Positions 10,640 to 21,159 of a DNA stretch of 64,000 bases are shown piece by piece. The stretch spans positions 858,734 through 922,733 of the forward strand of contig CAXAMN010015335.1 in assembly GCA_963970005.1 (NCBI GenBank), given 5' to 3'. Under the pieces are notes generated by a model. The model was not told where the DNA came from, did no database searches, and saw only the letters and a program-made list of their open reading frames with translations. Positions within the stretch are counted from its first letter, which is position 1, and each line of letters opens with the position of its first letter. The stretch is from Durusdinium trenchii. Taxonomy: Eukaryota > Sar > Dinophyceae > Suessiales > Symbiodiniaceae. Made by a program: the position numbers and the translations under genes.

Positions 10640-13400
10640 TCCCCGTAAATAGATAGGAAAAGTAAGATGATCCCCAGTAAAAATGGTACTGGAAACCGTG
10701 TCCCTATGTGGGGATCACATGTGCACTCTACACCCCTCTCTTCGAGTGAGGCTCACCTGAAGGTGTCATCCAAGTTGTCGAGCTCCAAACTCACAGGGTC
10801 TTGTTGAAGTTGAGACCTTGGCAGTGAAACAACGTCACCGGTCTCACCGGGTTCCCGAAAAAAGACACGCATAGAAAAAAGCTTTCTTTCTTCAAGCAAA
10901 CTTCCCATCCATTCTTCAGGGTATGGGGGTCATGGCGTGTAAGCAAGCACTTGGCTCCAGTTCCAAGCTGTAGACCTTCAAACACCTACCAGTACCCGTC
11001 CCTTCTATCAGGGACGGAGCGAACGCGGAGGTTCCGCCTTTGGGTTCGGTCCAGCTCCGGTTTCGCTCGCTCGCTCGGTGGAGCTGGGGTGCCAAGGTGG
11101 TTTCAGAGGTGAGACATGGCACTGTTGTGACCTCAAGTGACGGGTAGTTGGACCCCCATGGATTCAGAACATGCCCATGTTTTCCTGAACACACGGTGAT
11201 TCGGCACGCTCTGAAGGAAACAGTGTGAGCCAATTGGTGGGGATCATTCGGGAGGCTCCAGCCACACCAAATGCTGAGGTTCCAGCCACTGCTGCTCGAA
11301 GAGCACTTGAGTTGGATCAAAGGTGTCCTGGCAGGAAGCCGGACTGCCTGTGTTTCATCTTTCCCTACCTCGACGGACGTCCTCAAGCCCTGAATGAGCA
11401 AAGAATTTGTGCTCGACTTTGTCAAGGATATATTCAAACAGGGCCCTTTGGGCGGTGCTAGAGCGGGAGATCGTTATATAGCCACGGAACACCAATGCTT
11501 TACGTGATGGCTTCTACACCATTTTACCGCTGACCCCTCAGGTTGCCTGGGAAATCCTAGATCTTTTTAATATATTCAAAGTGGTGAACCCAACTGGCTC
11601 TGTTCATGGAAAATCTATAAACGTCCCAATCTGTTGCGCGGACCTCAAGGTTCTATGGGGAGTTCCACCACGACCACGACCTTCTGAAAGTCATAGGCCT
11701 AGGCTTCACCAATCTACTTCTATGCCAAGAACTGCACAGGTGTAGGAGTCAGGAGGTCAAGCGTTGTCAGGGTCCAACATGAAACTGTGAACATTGGATA
11801 GATTCTAAACAGTTTGTCTTACCATGTTTATCATCTTTGATCCACAGAAAAACTCGGAAAAGTCTTCTGAACCAAAAACACACCCCTATAATACACTATA
11901 TATATATATATATATACCATCCTCCCCGGGAAAACAACTCCTTCCACCATGTCACCGCATTCCCAACCCCCCAGTCACGCAGTTCCGAGCGGCGGAACGC
12001 CGATTCGGCGCCTGGTTCTTCATGCTCTTGCGCTCCCAGGCGCCACTTTTTCGGAGCGCCTTCTGCAGGCCTTGCAGCGAAGGAATGCAATGCCCAACGG
12101 ACGATTGGAATGCGAAACCGGAAGACTTCCGGCGCATAAAGGCACATGTGGTGGAGCGGTCGATTTCTTGAACTATTGGATCCTGAAGGTGGGGATTTGG
12201 TGCTGGCTGGCTCTGTTTGTGTCATCTTTGGTGGATCAAATGCTGAATCACCCAAGTATACCCAAGCAGCTTTCAGGGGACGATCGCTTCTACGTCTTGA
12301 CCATCAACCTCCGCCAAGATTCATGATCGGGAAATGACTTCATTCTGGAGGGCTGATTTTCAAGACTTCAGAATCCCTGCACACATAACACATATATTTG
12401 GCGTGCAGTGCCTTGAAAAAGAGTCTGTATACAGTATACACCCCAAAACTATGAAACACTTGTGGAATGTGGCTTGCCAAAGCATTCTAAGCACAGAGTT
12501 TCTCGTTCCTAGCCCTTGCATGACAAAATTGATGATCCTGACTCAACCATCCCAAAGCTCTGGATGCACATATTCCTACACAATTTGAGATCCAGGTTGT
12601 TTCATGGAAATTCTTGAAAGAGTTCGGTTGACCTGGTTTGTTAGTCAAAGAACATCAAAGAACCGTAAAACAAGGATTCTTCGGTCTCTCTCTTGCGGGC
12701 GGTGTCTCGCGTCTCACGGACGATTCCACTCATTCAAAGCGAAGTCATGCGGCGACACATGCATCGAAGCCGGGCGATCGAAAACTGGGTCTTTTCCAAT
12801 AAATCGATCCATGCCCGATTGAGAGACTTGAAATAAATAGCGAGACTTGAATAGCGAGACTTGAATCAATCGATTTTCTGAATGCGGGACGCTCAGCTCA
12901 CGTATGTATACTGGACAATGGCCGGTGGACGAGGCAGTTCCAACGGCACGTCCAAATGAAATGGGGGATTTGTTGCGGTTGTATGCAAGTACTGTCGGAG
13001 TACCTTCATAGTCATGTCCTGATAGGGCCGGCGCGCCATTCCATACTTATGGGTTGGGGCAAAGCCCAATGAAAGTAACGAGGAACAACCCGTTTTTCTA
13101 TACTTGGGGATCTAGTCAATGCCAGAGAGTGTCTCTACGTGCGTGACTACCAAACATAATGCCTCCCCTTGTACTCGTATGGAACGCTTGGATTTTTGTA
13201 GAACCTGTAGTGAACATCGAAAGGCTTAGTATGCTTTTGACCCGGTATACGGATGGGTATGGCCATGCTATAGTTATCAGTTGGAAGGCAATGAGTACAG
13301 AACAAGGCCAAAAATCTGTGGACCACACACAAATGCACGGTGAAGCCCACATGGATAGCGGTGCAGAACAGACAGACTGACCAGAAACTCTATCATACGT
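10640..13400. other. Region without a resolved gene
   Basis: A GC-rich block at 11950-12140 is open in several frames on both strands; the plus frame ending CPTDDWNAKPEDF is the most protein-like, but I cannot fix splice sites. A TA microsatellite sits at 11898-11917. Positions 10916-11461 are open on both strands without a recognisable product. The remainder is AT-balanced filler. Confidence 0.4.
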
Positions 13401-13408
13401 GTGACTGC

Positions 13409-14497
13409 TCACATCCTTCCAGGTTTCTGCAGGAAATGCGTCTGCACCGGACTTCCAAATGTGAAAAACGAATGTGGCCATGAGGGGTCGAATTGATCAC
13501 GACTGGCCCTCGACTGTGAGCTAGACTTATGGCGCTTGTCAGCTTCCGGCTGACGCAACAGCTGCTTGATTGCCTCGAACTCGGAGCTAAGACTCCCCTG
13601 GAGTTGCTTAGCGTTGCTGTCTAAAGCACTTTGCAGGGTTGCTTGGAAGCTCATCTTGACCTCGCTCACCTGGGTGGCAAGTTCATGCCGTACTGTCTGG
13701 AACTTGAAACTCCTTTTGGACATCAGTACGAGGGTGTGCGAGTTCTTTATCAGCTGCAACCTTATGACTATGCAATTGAGCTGAGCTTGGATGTCGACAA
13801 TCTGGTTCCGCTGTTCATGCAACTGCTTCCGAGTCTGCTCACCCCTATTGGTGTGCATGGCATCTGGTTTACTATTCGAACTTCCAGTGCTTGCAGCACT
13901 GCTTGGCACGAACGATGCCCACGGGTCATTCTTGGTGCATGGGTCCGGAATTTGACTATCTTGTGCCTCTTTGTCATGGTGATATTCAATGGGACCTCGG
14001 GCCAAAACAACACTGCGCATGCTTTGCGTACCATTCTTTACCCTCTCATGCAGCCATTTGGACTGCACATCATCAGGGGTTGAGTCTGTTCTAGTGTCTT
14101 AGTGGGCTGACAATTCATGGGTGTCCTGTGGTTGGCTGACATATGAGGTCTCAGACCTCTTCAATGAGTTCAGCATCTCATCAATTTGGGATTTGAGCCG
14201 AGCAGCTGCCACTCGCACTGTTCAATGCCATCCGAGTTCTCGGGCCTCTCTGGAAGACACTGCTGGCCCAGCTGGCATGTTTGGTGCCGACTGGGAAGAA
14301 CTTCCGCCCAGGCACACCAGCAAAGACTTCTCCTCCAAAGTCTTCAGCTGGGGCCCTGAAGACCTTCTCCTGCAAGGCCTTCTCAAGTGCTGAAGCTTCG
14401 GTACTCCTCGGTAAAGCCCATTGAAACAGTAGTTGGAACCCCATGGGAGATCTCGAAACCTCGCCGATTCCCCACCCTTCCCCACATCACCGATCAC
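13409..14497 (-). pseudogene. LINE-type retroelement remnant, upstream (pre-endonuclease) region
   Basis: One minus-strand frame runs from 14497 to 13409, broken only by TGA at 14222-14224 and TAA at 14099-14101. After the second stop it carries a DPWASFVPSS block, then a heptad-rich stretch (KQLHEQRNQIVDIQAQL) and a second one around SSEFEAIKQLLRQPEADK. I recall this order (DPW-type motif, coiled coil, then a basic tail) from the segment ahead of the endonuclease in dinoflagellate LINE polyproteins. No endonuclease or reverse transcriptase follows downstream, so the copy is truncated and dead. Family assignment is from memory of sequence style, not a search. Confidence 0.55.
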
Positions 14498-15278
14498 CCC
14501 ATCCTAAAACCGCTACCGGTCGCCTGGATCACGCTTGAGATTGTCGAAGCGCCGGAGGAACCTGCCGAAGCGCAGCCGGTCTCCCGGTCACGGTGCGGCC
14601 TTCGCCGGTGGGCCCGAGCCGGAGGTGGCGACCTGAAGATCCGAGATGAGTTGGCTCCAACCCGGTGCCAGATCAGCCGACCCAATGTACCTATGTATGA
14701 TTCCGTGAGAAAAGCCTAGGACCCCCTCAAACCCATCCCTAACACCTTCTCAGAAGGTAGTTAAAACATGTTGTTCAGCCTCTCCAACAAGTTCATGCTG
14801 GATCCATATGAACTATAATTAGTATAATTAGTGGATTCTATTATATTGTCTTGACATCTGGGGGACTTCCAGAATCATGCGTCCGGACAACTGTCTTGAC
14901 AAGTGGGCAAAATACGGAATCACCTGGAAACCATTGTCTTGACATGCCCCTGATATCCCCTGATGCTGTAATCATAGAAAAATGGACAATGTAACAGGCA
15001 GGCAGTCTTGACATTTTTTCCACTGTGGGTTACACTCTGACTGTGTTTGGTATGGGAGCTGTGGAAGCGCAACATGCTTTGCGCAACAAGATTTCAATGG
15101 CTCATTGCAGTGGAAGAGCACGGTCAGTTGAAATCACTTAATTGGGTGAACCATTTGTCAATTATTCGGCCTGATCACCAGACGGGGCACGGTAGGTTGG
15201 GGCCTGATGGTGGCATGCCATGAGACCGCTGCTTTTTGTGTGATGCCATGCTCGGAGTGGAAAAAATCAGTCCAACCG

Positions 15279-15344
15279 CAATTGCGTTCAGATTGCGTTC
15301 GCAGTGCGTTCACTTTGCGTTCAATTAACGTTCGCTTTGCGTTC
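15279..15344 (+). repeat. Tandem array, 11-bp unit, six copies
   Basis: Six consecutive 11-mers, each ending in GTTC: four end TGCGTTC preceded by variable bases, and one reads aattaacgttc. The phase is exact throughout. It sits inside a 202-codon plus-strand frame, which is probably fortuitous because 11 is not a multiple of three and the peptide does not repeat. Confidence 0.92.
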
Positions 15345-15444
15345 AAGATATGTTGCGGAGCAAAAAAAACATTCTGGAGCAACTATTCTCACTCCGGAGT
15401 GCTTTTTGTCACACCAGTGTCCAAAAGATTGATAATTTCAAAAC

Positions 15445-15464
15445 AGAGTGATAATTATCACTCT
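15445..15464. repeat. Perfect 20-bp palindrome
   Basis: agagtgataattatcactct equals its own reverse complement. It stands alone, 100 bases after the 11-bp array. Could be a protein-binding dyad or chance; no neighbouring promoter or gene start is visible. Confidence 0.7.
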
Positions 15465-15997
15465 TCAGGGGTGCCAGGCACCCGAACGTTCTTTAACCCA
15501 TTGGGTGACCCGAAGGAGGGCCGCGGGCCCGGGGGCCGGCTTCTCACTTCTAACCCCAACGGAAAAAACCTTAAAACCCTCGCTCGATACCTTGCGGGAA
15601 AAAAAAACATACGCGAAACGGCGCCTGCAGGCGCCGTTCCTCGATACGGTCAACTGGTCGACCCAACATCGAGAGTTCCAACATCGAGACCCCCACTTGG
15701 ACCAAAAGGGTTTTTGTTGGTCCCACCCTCTCCACCGGATTGGATGTTCTCTCGCAAAGAACCTGGGCTGCTGCCGCAGGTCCTGGGGAATTTGGGCTGT
15801 GGTATCCGTATCTGAATCGTCTAGGTATGTCCGGGTGGAGTTTACCTTTAATCAAAAAAAACAAACTAATCAACCTACTATGTCATCTAGAGTGAAACCC
15901 CCAAAAAAAACAGATCGAACTCAGCCGGGGGCCCTTGGATCGCATTCGGATGCCGATCCTCAATATTCACCCCCTTTCAACCACCCTACCTAGCACT

Positions 15998-16112
15998 TCC
16001 TGTCGGGGTGCCCTGTCTGGAGACCTGTAAGTAGTGTGGAGATATCCAGCCAGCTGATCCCTAGCCCGGAAGCAGCTGGTGAAACCAGTCCCCTTCTATC
16101 GTGTCGGGGTGA
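15998..16112. repeat. Decayed family A-like fold-back
   Basis: Starts cctgtcggggtgccctgtctgg and ends gtgtcggggtgatc, with an internal tagtgtggagatatccagccag that matches the inverted core of the copy at 19399. The outer GGACCC arms are missing, so only the inner part of the element is recognisable. Confidence 0.6.
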
Positions 16113-17904
16113 TCTCAAGCACCGCACACGTGCGGTGCGTCCTGCCTGGCGGAGGTTTGGCTAAAGAGCTCCTCATCTTTGGCCGTCAAATGGACCCCTG
16201 CAGCGAACGGAACGAGGTGAATGGACCGCGGCCAGCGCGCGACGCCCTCTGAGGTACGGTGAGGACGGAGACTCTTACGTTTGGAGGCTATGAGGATCCC
16301 TAGGGCTTTAACCGGATCAATGATCAAGAAATCAAGGTCCAAACCTTCGTGGTAGTCAAGCACTGACTGCCAAAACCCCACTATAGTTGTTCGCCAAGCT
16401 GCATGGAAGGAAACAAACCACCAGGTGTTATAAGGTTCTTGAATGAAGCTGGATTTTAAAACAAAAGAACACAACAAATGCTAGGCGCCTGTCTCTTTAC
16501 ATCTTTGATACTTTGGAAGGCCCAGTTCTCTGCCAGCACAATCTCACCGTCTCTAGATTGGGTGAGGATTCCGGCGGCGACATTTCCACACCTTTCAGAG
16601 ATGGACAACGGTGGTGGCCTCGCCCACACCAAAAACACATAAGTTCTAGGCTTGGACGCATAATAACACTGTATATATCTTTGTGTAATTAATTGGTCTG
16701 AAGGGACCTTCTGTTCAATTTCACGGTGCCCTCCTCCAAAACTGCAGCCAGTCGAAAAACAAACACCTCAAGCCGCCAACCAGCTTTAAAGTCCAAACAC
16801 ATGAATCACAAAGGAAGCACCCTCCAAGTCCCTCCCAATCAATGAAGCTTACAAAGCCTCTCCGCTCCGTGTCTAAGAGTCTACTATGTTGCTCTAATAG
16901 TCTACCGTCCAGGAACCTGGTGGCGATTCAACCATCTTCACCAGGTTAGGGGATTCAACCAGTTCGGGACGACCAGTTAGACTCACCTGATCCGCAAGAC
17001 TGCTGGTTTCCATGCCAAAATGAAAGCAACTCCCACTCCCCATCCTCCGATCGTCCGCCAACCTGACGCCCCGCCTAAGGTCTTCTGGGGCGGTGCCCGC
17101 GTCTGAGCCGCATGGGGTCCGTGGGGGTTCACACCTCGTCCGACCGGGAACGTGTCGGTTCCATGGGGTTTTAGTGGGTTGAAATGAAAGTCGTGGATGT
17201 GACCAGGGCACCAGCAAAAGCATTTCCACGTTCGCGTTCGCGGCCACGCGCGCTCTCTCTCTCTCTCTGTCTCGCTCGCTGAGAGTCATAGGCGAGGGCA
17301 AGCTACAAGCCCGGGGCTAAGGGGTTCATGAAATGGACAGGTCACTCTCTGTGGCACGTGCCTCCCTCTCTTCGAGCATTGGTCTGGGCTGCCGTGCCCA
17401 GAAACTCAAAGTTGGCTACGGCCTTAGATGGTGTTCAACCGAGGCCCCATCCACGGCAACCAGCTTGAAGACCCTGTTTCGTTGTCGTTTTCTGTCTTTT
17501 CCGAGCCAGAGTCGGACCTGCTTCATAGACATCCAGACTTGCATCCGAGAGGTCTTCATGTCCTGTCCCCCCAATCTAAACGCGACTTTTTTTAACATGT
17601 GGCGCGGGTGGATCGAACTAGCAGCTCCGCATCAGACTGATCCAACACTGCCAAGGGGTGGGTGGCTTTTGCTCTCAAGTACATGGACTAAGGGTGGGGA
17701 TGGATGGAGTAAGTTGAGTACGTCATCCCAGGTCTCGGAAAGCGCGGGTCTCGCCCCCGCGACCCAGGAGCTTCCACACCACGAAGGTCACCGCTGGTCG
17801 CAGGGGAAGGTTCGACGCTTTTCGACATCGTGGAGGGACCTTATAGTGGATGGCAAAATGCCCAAAAGGACTCCCAAAAGGGCATCAAGCTTAGTGTTAA
17901 GCTT

Positions 17905-17992
17905 GGTGGTTTCGGTGGTTTATAAGGACCCCTATCTAAAAGTCATCTTAGGGGGTTGTGCCATCGAACCTCTGAAACCACTGTGTTGTGTG
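17905..17992. repeat. Family D repeat, partial copy
   Basis: Contains ggacccctatctaaaagtca and then ggttgtgccatcgaacctctgaaaccactg. The same blocks occur at 26005-26074 and in the full copy at 26278-26391. It supplies residues of a 242-codon plus-strand frame at 17333-18061, which argues against that frame being a real protein. Confidence 0.7.
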
Positions 17993-18179
17993 TGTATGTT
18001 TGCGAGGTGGGGGCAACCTGCCAGGAAGCTCCGTTCCTGTCCATTCCTACCTTGTCTGTGAAAGTGGGCATCTGCGATCTTGACGTATACAAACCAACAT
18101 CCAGAAGACTCGAATTCGGAATTATGCCGTCGCCCCACCATCCCAACTGAATTTCAGTCAATAGGTCTGTCCGGAGTCC

Positions 18180-18315
18180 GGATGGTCTGGGGTCGGACTC
18201 TTGAAACGTCTCCGGCAGACACACACTCCGCTCATCGCCCGAGGCACGTCAATCCGTTGGATGGAAGTGCCGATCCGCGCGTTCGCCCCCGCGCTGCGCT
18301 CCTGGACGTCGGAGC
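18180..18315 (+). CDS. Possible exon, unknown protein
   Basis: A G+C-rich patch ends at a good donor (cgaagtcg then gtgaga at 18321). Two plus frames are open; the one with the stronger G/C third position reads IRWMEVPIRAFAPALRSW, the other PLDGSADPRVRPRAALLD. I cannot choose a frame or find the acceptor, so the product is unknown. Confidence 0.3.
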
Positions 18316-18827
18316 GAAGTCGGTGAGAAATGGACCCATATGGACCAATTCAAACAAGCCCCAAGGATCCAAGTACCCTCTGAGAAGGTGTTTGGGGTGG
18401 ATGATCTGCGATGTATTGGCCAAATATCTGTGCCAGATGCTACCTTCAAAACGCATCCTTCTTCTTTCTTTTTTCCACGAGTGCGGACGCCATGTGGGCG
18501 GTGTGCCCAGGTCATCATCAAAACGCATCCTTCTTATTATAGACACAGTGACCCATGCTCCAAATGGTCACCGTGCTCTGCCCCGCCTGCTCTCTGCACA
18601 TCAACACCTCTCCGTGCATGCTACGCCGGAAGGTGAACCAACGCCTCACCGGGCCCAGCTGGGCGCGCAACGGGCGACACGCGCAACGGGCGAGGCGTTT
18701 TGGTTTGAGAACGACATGCAGTGATCAGTCCCGTAAACAGCCATGGGTTCATTGCTCAAAGTGTGGGAGGGAACGGTTTGGGCATGCCAACTTGCTGTAT
18801 AATCTGTATATTAATGTACACTCCGAC

Positions 18828-18878
18828 TCACTAACATGGAAGCGGAAACCACCCTATTTTCCACTTCCATGTTAGTGA
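18828..18878. repeat. Short hairpin, family E
   Basis: Arms cactaacatggaag and cttccatgttagtg surround an 18-base loop. Partial copies of the arm occur at 38411 (ctcactaacatatggaagtg), 23268 and 51489. It may be another small fold-back family. Confidence 0.7.
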
Positions 18879-19398
18879 CAAGGTATATACTCATGATATG
18901 TGTTTTTTGAATCTAAGTTATACACACACAAACTGTACACACGCAGTTTGAACCTTCAAAGGGCGACTTGGCACCAAATGAATTGGAAAATCCATATCCC
19001 ATCCTTTCCGCTCATTTCACTGCCCGACAGTTCTAACAAAGGGCCTTGTTCAGAACAGGGGCCTTCCAAACAGAGTACATTTGAATCAGGAAATGAATGA
19101 CCTACTATACAGCTACTTTATGTGGAAGTGATGACCAATCCACTGTATACCGACACCTGGTGGTTTTCAAGCTGTGCAGGCTTTTGTCCACAATCGATTT
19201 GATAGCGTTCTCAGATGCCTCAAGGGTGGGAACGGAAGTAGTAGAAGACCACGATACCGCATACCCCAATTCGATGCTGCAAACCGAACCCGACTTCCAC
19301 GGAACTGCCTGCCTTTCCGGACAGTTTGGATACCGGATACCTTGAGTGGTATGAAGGCAAAAACCACATCTGGGGTTCAGAACAAGTTCGGATATATA

Positions 19399-19487
19399 CC
19401 AGGACCCTCTAAGGGGTGCCCTGTCTGGAAGCCTAGGGGGGTAGTGTGGGGTAGTCCAGCCAGGACACCCCGACAGGAGGGTCCTGG
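19399..19487. repeat. Fold-back MITE-like element, family A, copy 6, inverted core
   Basis: TA (19397-19398) then ccaggaccctctaaggggtg; the right arm is ccccgacaggagggtcctgg followed by TA. The core tagtgtggggtagtccagcc is the reverse complement of the core at 10551 and 8569, so the element lies in the opposite orientation. Left arm (aagggg) and right arm (gacagg) belong to different subfamilies, making this a mosaic copy. Confidence 0.88.
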
Positions 19488-20214
19488 TAGCTTGCACAGT
19501 TTGGATAGCCCGTCTCCGCACCCGCCGTTCGCCACCCGAGTCCGCGGCTCATTCTGTCGCAGCATGTCCACCAGCTCACCATCGGTCGGTTCGTTCTAGC
19601 CGCGACGAGAACATGACAGTCATTCCAACCACCTGTCTTGATGCATAAATTTTGGCAAATAAACATAATTAATACATGTATAAGGATTCGACCAGTACTT
19701 ACTAATGCACCTCATCAAAATGCAACTCTCATGGTTTTATTGGAGTGGAGCCCTTGCCAATCACCAGAAAACAATCAAAGCCCAAGCTCCCCAAACGAAC
19801 AAAATGGTGCAAGTGACTTTGCCACGGTTGATTCACCTCGTGTCACTGTTTCTTCGATTCATGCCGTGTCCTGCATCTCCTGTGTGAAGATGACACCCTG
19901 CAGGTTCTTGGGCAAGCGCCGCAAGATGTCATGCCTCACAAAAGCGGTGCCCGGACACGCGACGCGCGCGGGGACGGTCTGCTGTGGTGCCAAATGCCAT
20001 GGCACTGATCCAAGCATCACCTGAGAAAATCGGACACCCCAAAGCCTCCAAAACGAACAAGCTTGTCGAACGGATTTGCTCTCCAAAAACCGGGAGAAAA
20101 ATACACCTCTTCCCCAGGCGTTCCCATAGGAAAACCCAACTAAATAACGCTAAGCAAAACACGATCGTGTATCACCCCAAAGGGTGTGGTTCGGCGCCCA
20201 AACGCCCCAAGCAC

Positions 20215-20310
20215 CTTCGAAGACCGATCGATCGACGTGGGCGACGTGGTGTTCGTCGCTTGGAACGGCGCCGTCTACGCCGTTTTACGAAGCTGGAACG
20301 TGCTTGTAAT
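20215..20310 (+). CDS. Possible exon, unknown protein
   Basis: The plus frame reads SIDVGDVVFVAWNGAVYAVL with consistently G- or C-ending codons, unlike its AT-rich neighbours. The alternating beta-strand pattern would suit a small barrel domain, but no family can be named. Splice limits are not clear; gtgctt at about 20300 may be the donor. Confidence 0.35.
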
Positions 20311-21010
20311 GCACACAGGCACAGAAAGAAATTCTTCTAAGGTTGGCGTTCTACGGCCCTGGGGAAGAAACTGAAGGTCCGGTTGAACACTCCTGAGACC
20401 AAGGGGCCCAGGGATGTTTTGTTCGCCTTTGCAGCGTGAGTGCATGAGTTCGGGTTTGGGCTTCTCTCATGCACATAGCATGCCCCGTCCCATCCTGGAC
20501 TAGATAGAATATTAGACCAAAAACATCATCTCTTCAACTTCAACTCTTGGTTCTGGATTTCCTCATGTCCTATCTACTTCAGGATGAACAACCATATAAC
20601 AATTAGAACTTTATCTATATACAAGTCCACTTTGACTTGCTTGAATTGTCATGCAAGTGGCAAAACAGTTGGTAGAGGAACATGGTCATCTAAAAACGGG
20701 GGCCATGGCGCCATCCAGCCCCATGATTGACGTGATGGTATTTGTTCACACCGATTCCCGACACCGAACGGCGAGGCCGAGGCAACGGCCTGTAACGGCC
20801 GTATGCCCACCCCATCTCGACGAAACTCGATCCAGAAGTTTGACACGTGTAACCCGGTCTTGCATGAGAGGTCCACCCTACTTTTGCAAGGACCGAAGCA
20901 AACAAAACACAAACATGACCAGCATAGCCAAACAAATAAGAACTTGTTTTTTTTTCTAACTGGCTTCTCGGCCCCCACCCAAAGCAGTCCCAAAAATGCT
21001 GTTCCAATAC

Positions 21011-21149
21011 TTTTCCCGCCTGCTCATGATGTAGATCTCAGCGATGGGATCGCTCATGAGGCTGCAAGGGAAGACCTGCCGCGCGGATGCGTCAAATCCC
21101 CGACAGAAACGCTCCTTGGGATGCTCAAGATCGAAGGATTCTCCGTTTT
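21011..21149 (-). CDS. Exon of unknown protein, splice-bounded
   Basis: An acceptor (aaggcttgcag) at 21152-21150 is followed by 139 bases that read NGESFDLEHPKERFCRGFDA, then SARQVFPCSLMSDPIAEIY and IMSRREK, ending at a gtattg donor. The peptide has balanced charge, no low complexity, and looks like genuine protein. The minus frame stays open for 174 codons overall, but only this part is convincing. The plus strand shadow is poorer. No family recognised; neighbouring exons were not found. Confidence 0.45.
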
Positions 21150-21159
21150 CTGCAAGCCT

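Larger units (their letters stand above)
14500..17330. other. Repeat-bearing region, two weak exon candidates
   Basis: Contains the 11-bp array at 15279, a palindrome at 15445 and a decayed family A piece at 15998. A GC-rich patch at 14540-14660 reads ITLEIVEAPEEPAEAQPVS on the plus strand. On the minus strand 16600-16500 reads GNVAAGILTQSRDGEIVL and ends at a gtaaag donor. Neither can be assigned a product. A CT microsatellite lies near 17255-17275. Confidence 0.35.

Noticed and set aside
15207..15815. 202-codon plus frame spanning the 11-bp array
   Set aside because: The array is out of phase with codons and the peptide has no domain; likely fortuitous.
17333..18061. 242-codon plus-strand open frame
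   Set aside because: Its C-terminal part is the family D repeat and the rest has no domain or coding bias; long frames arise by chance at this base composition.
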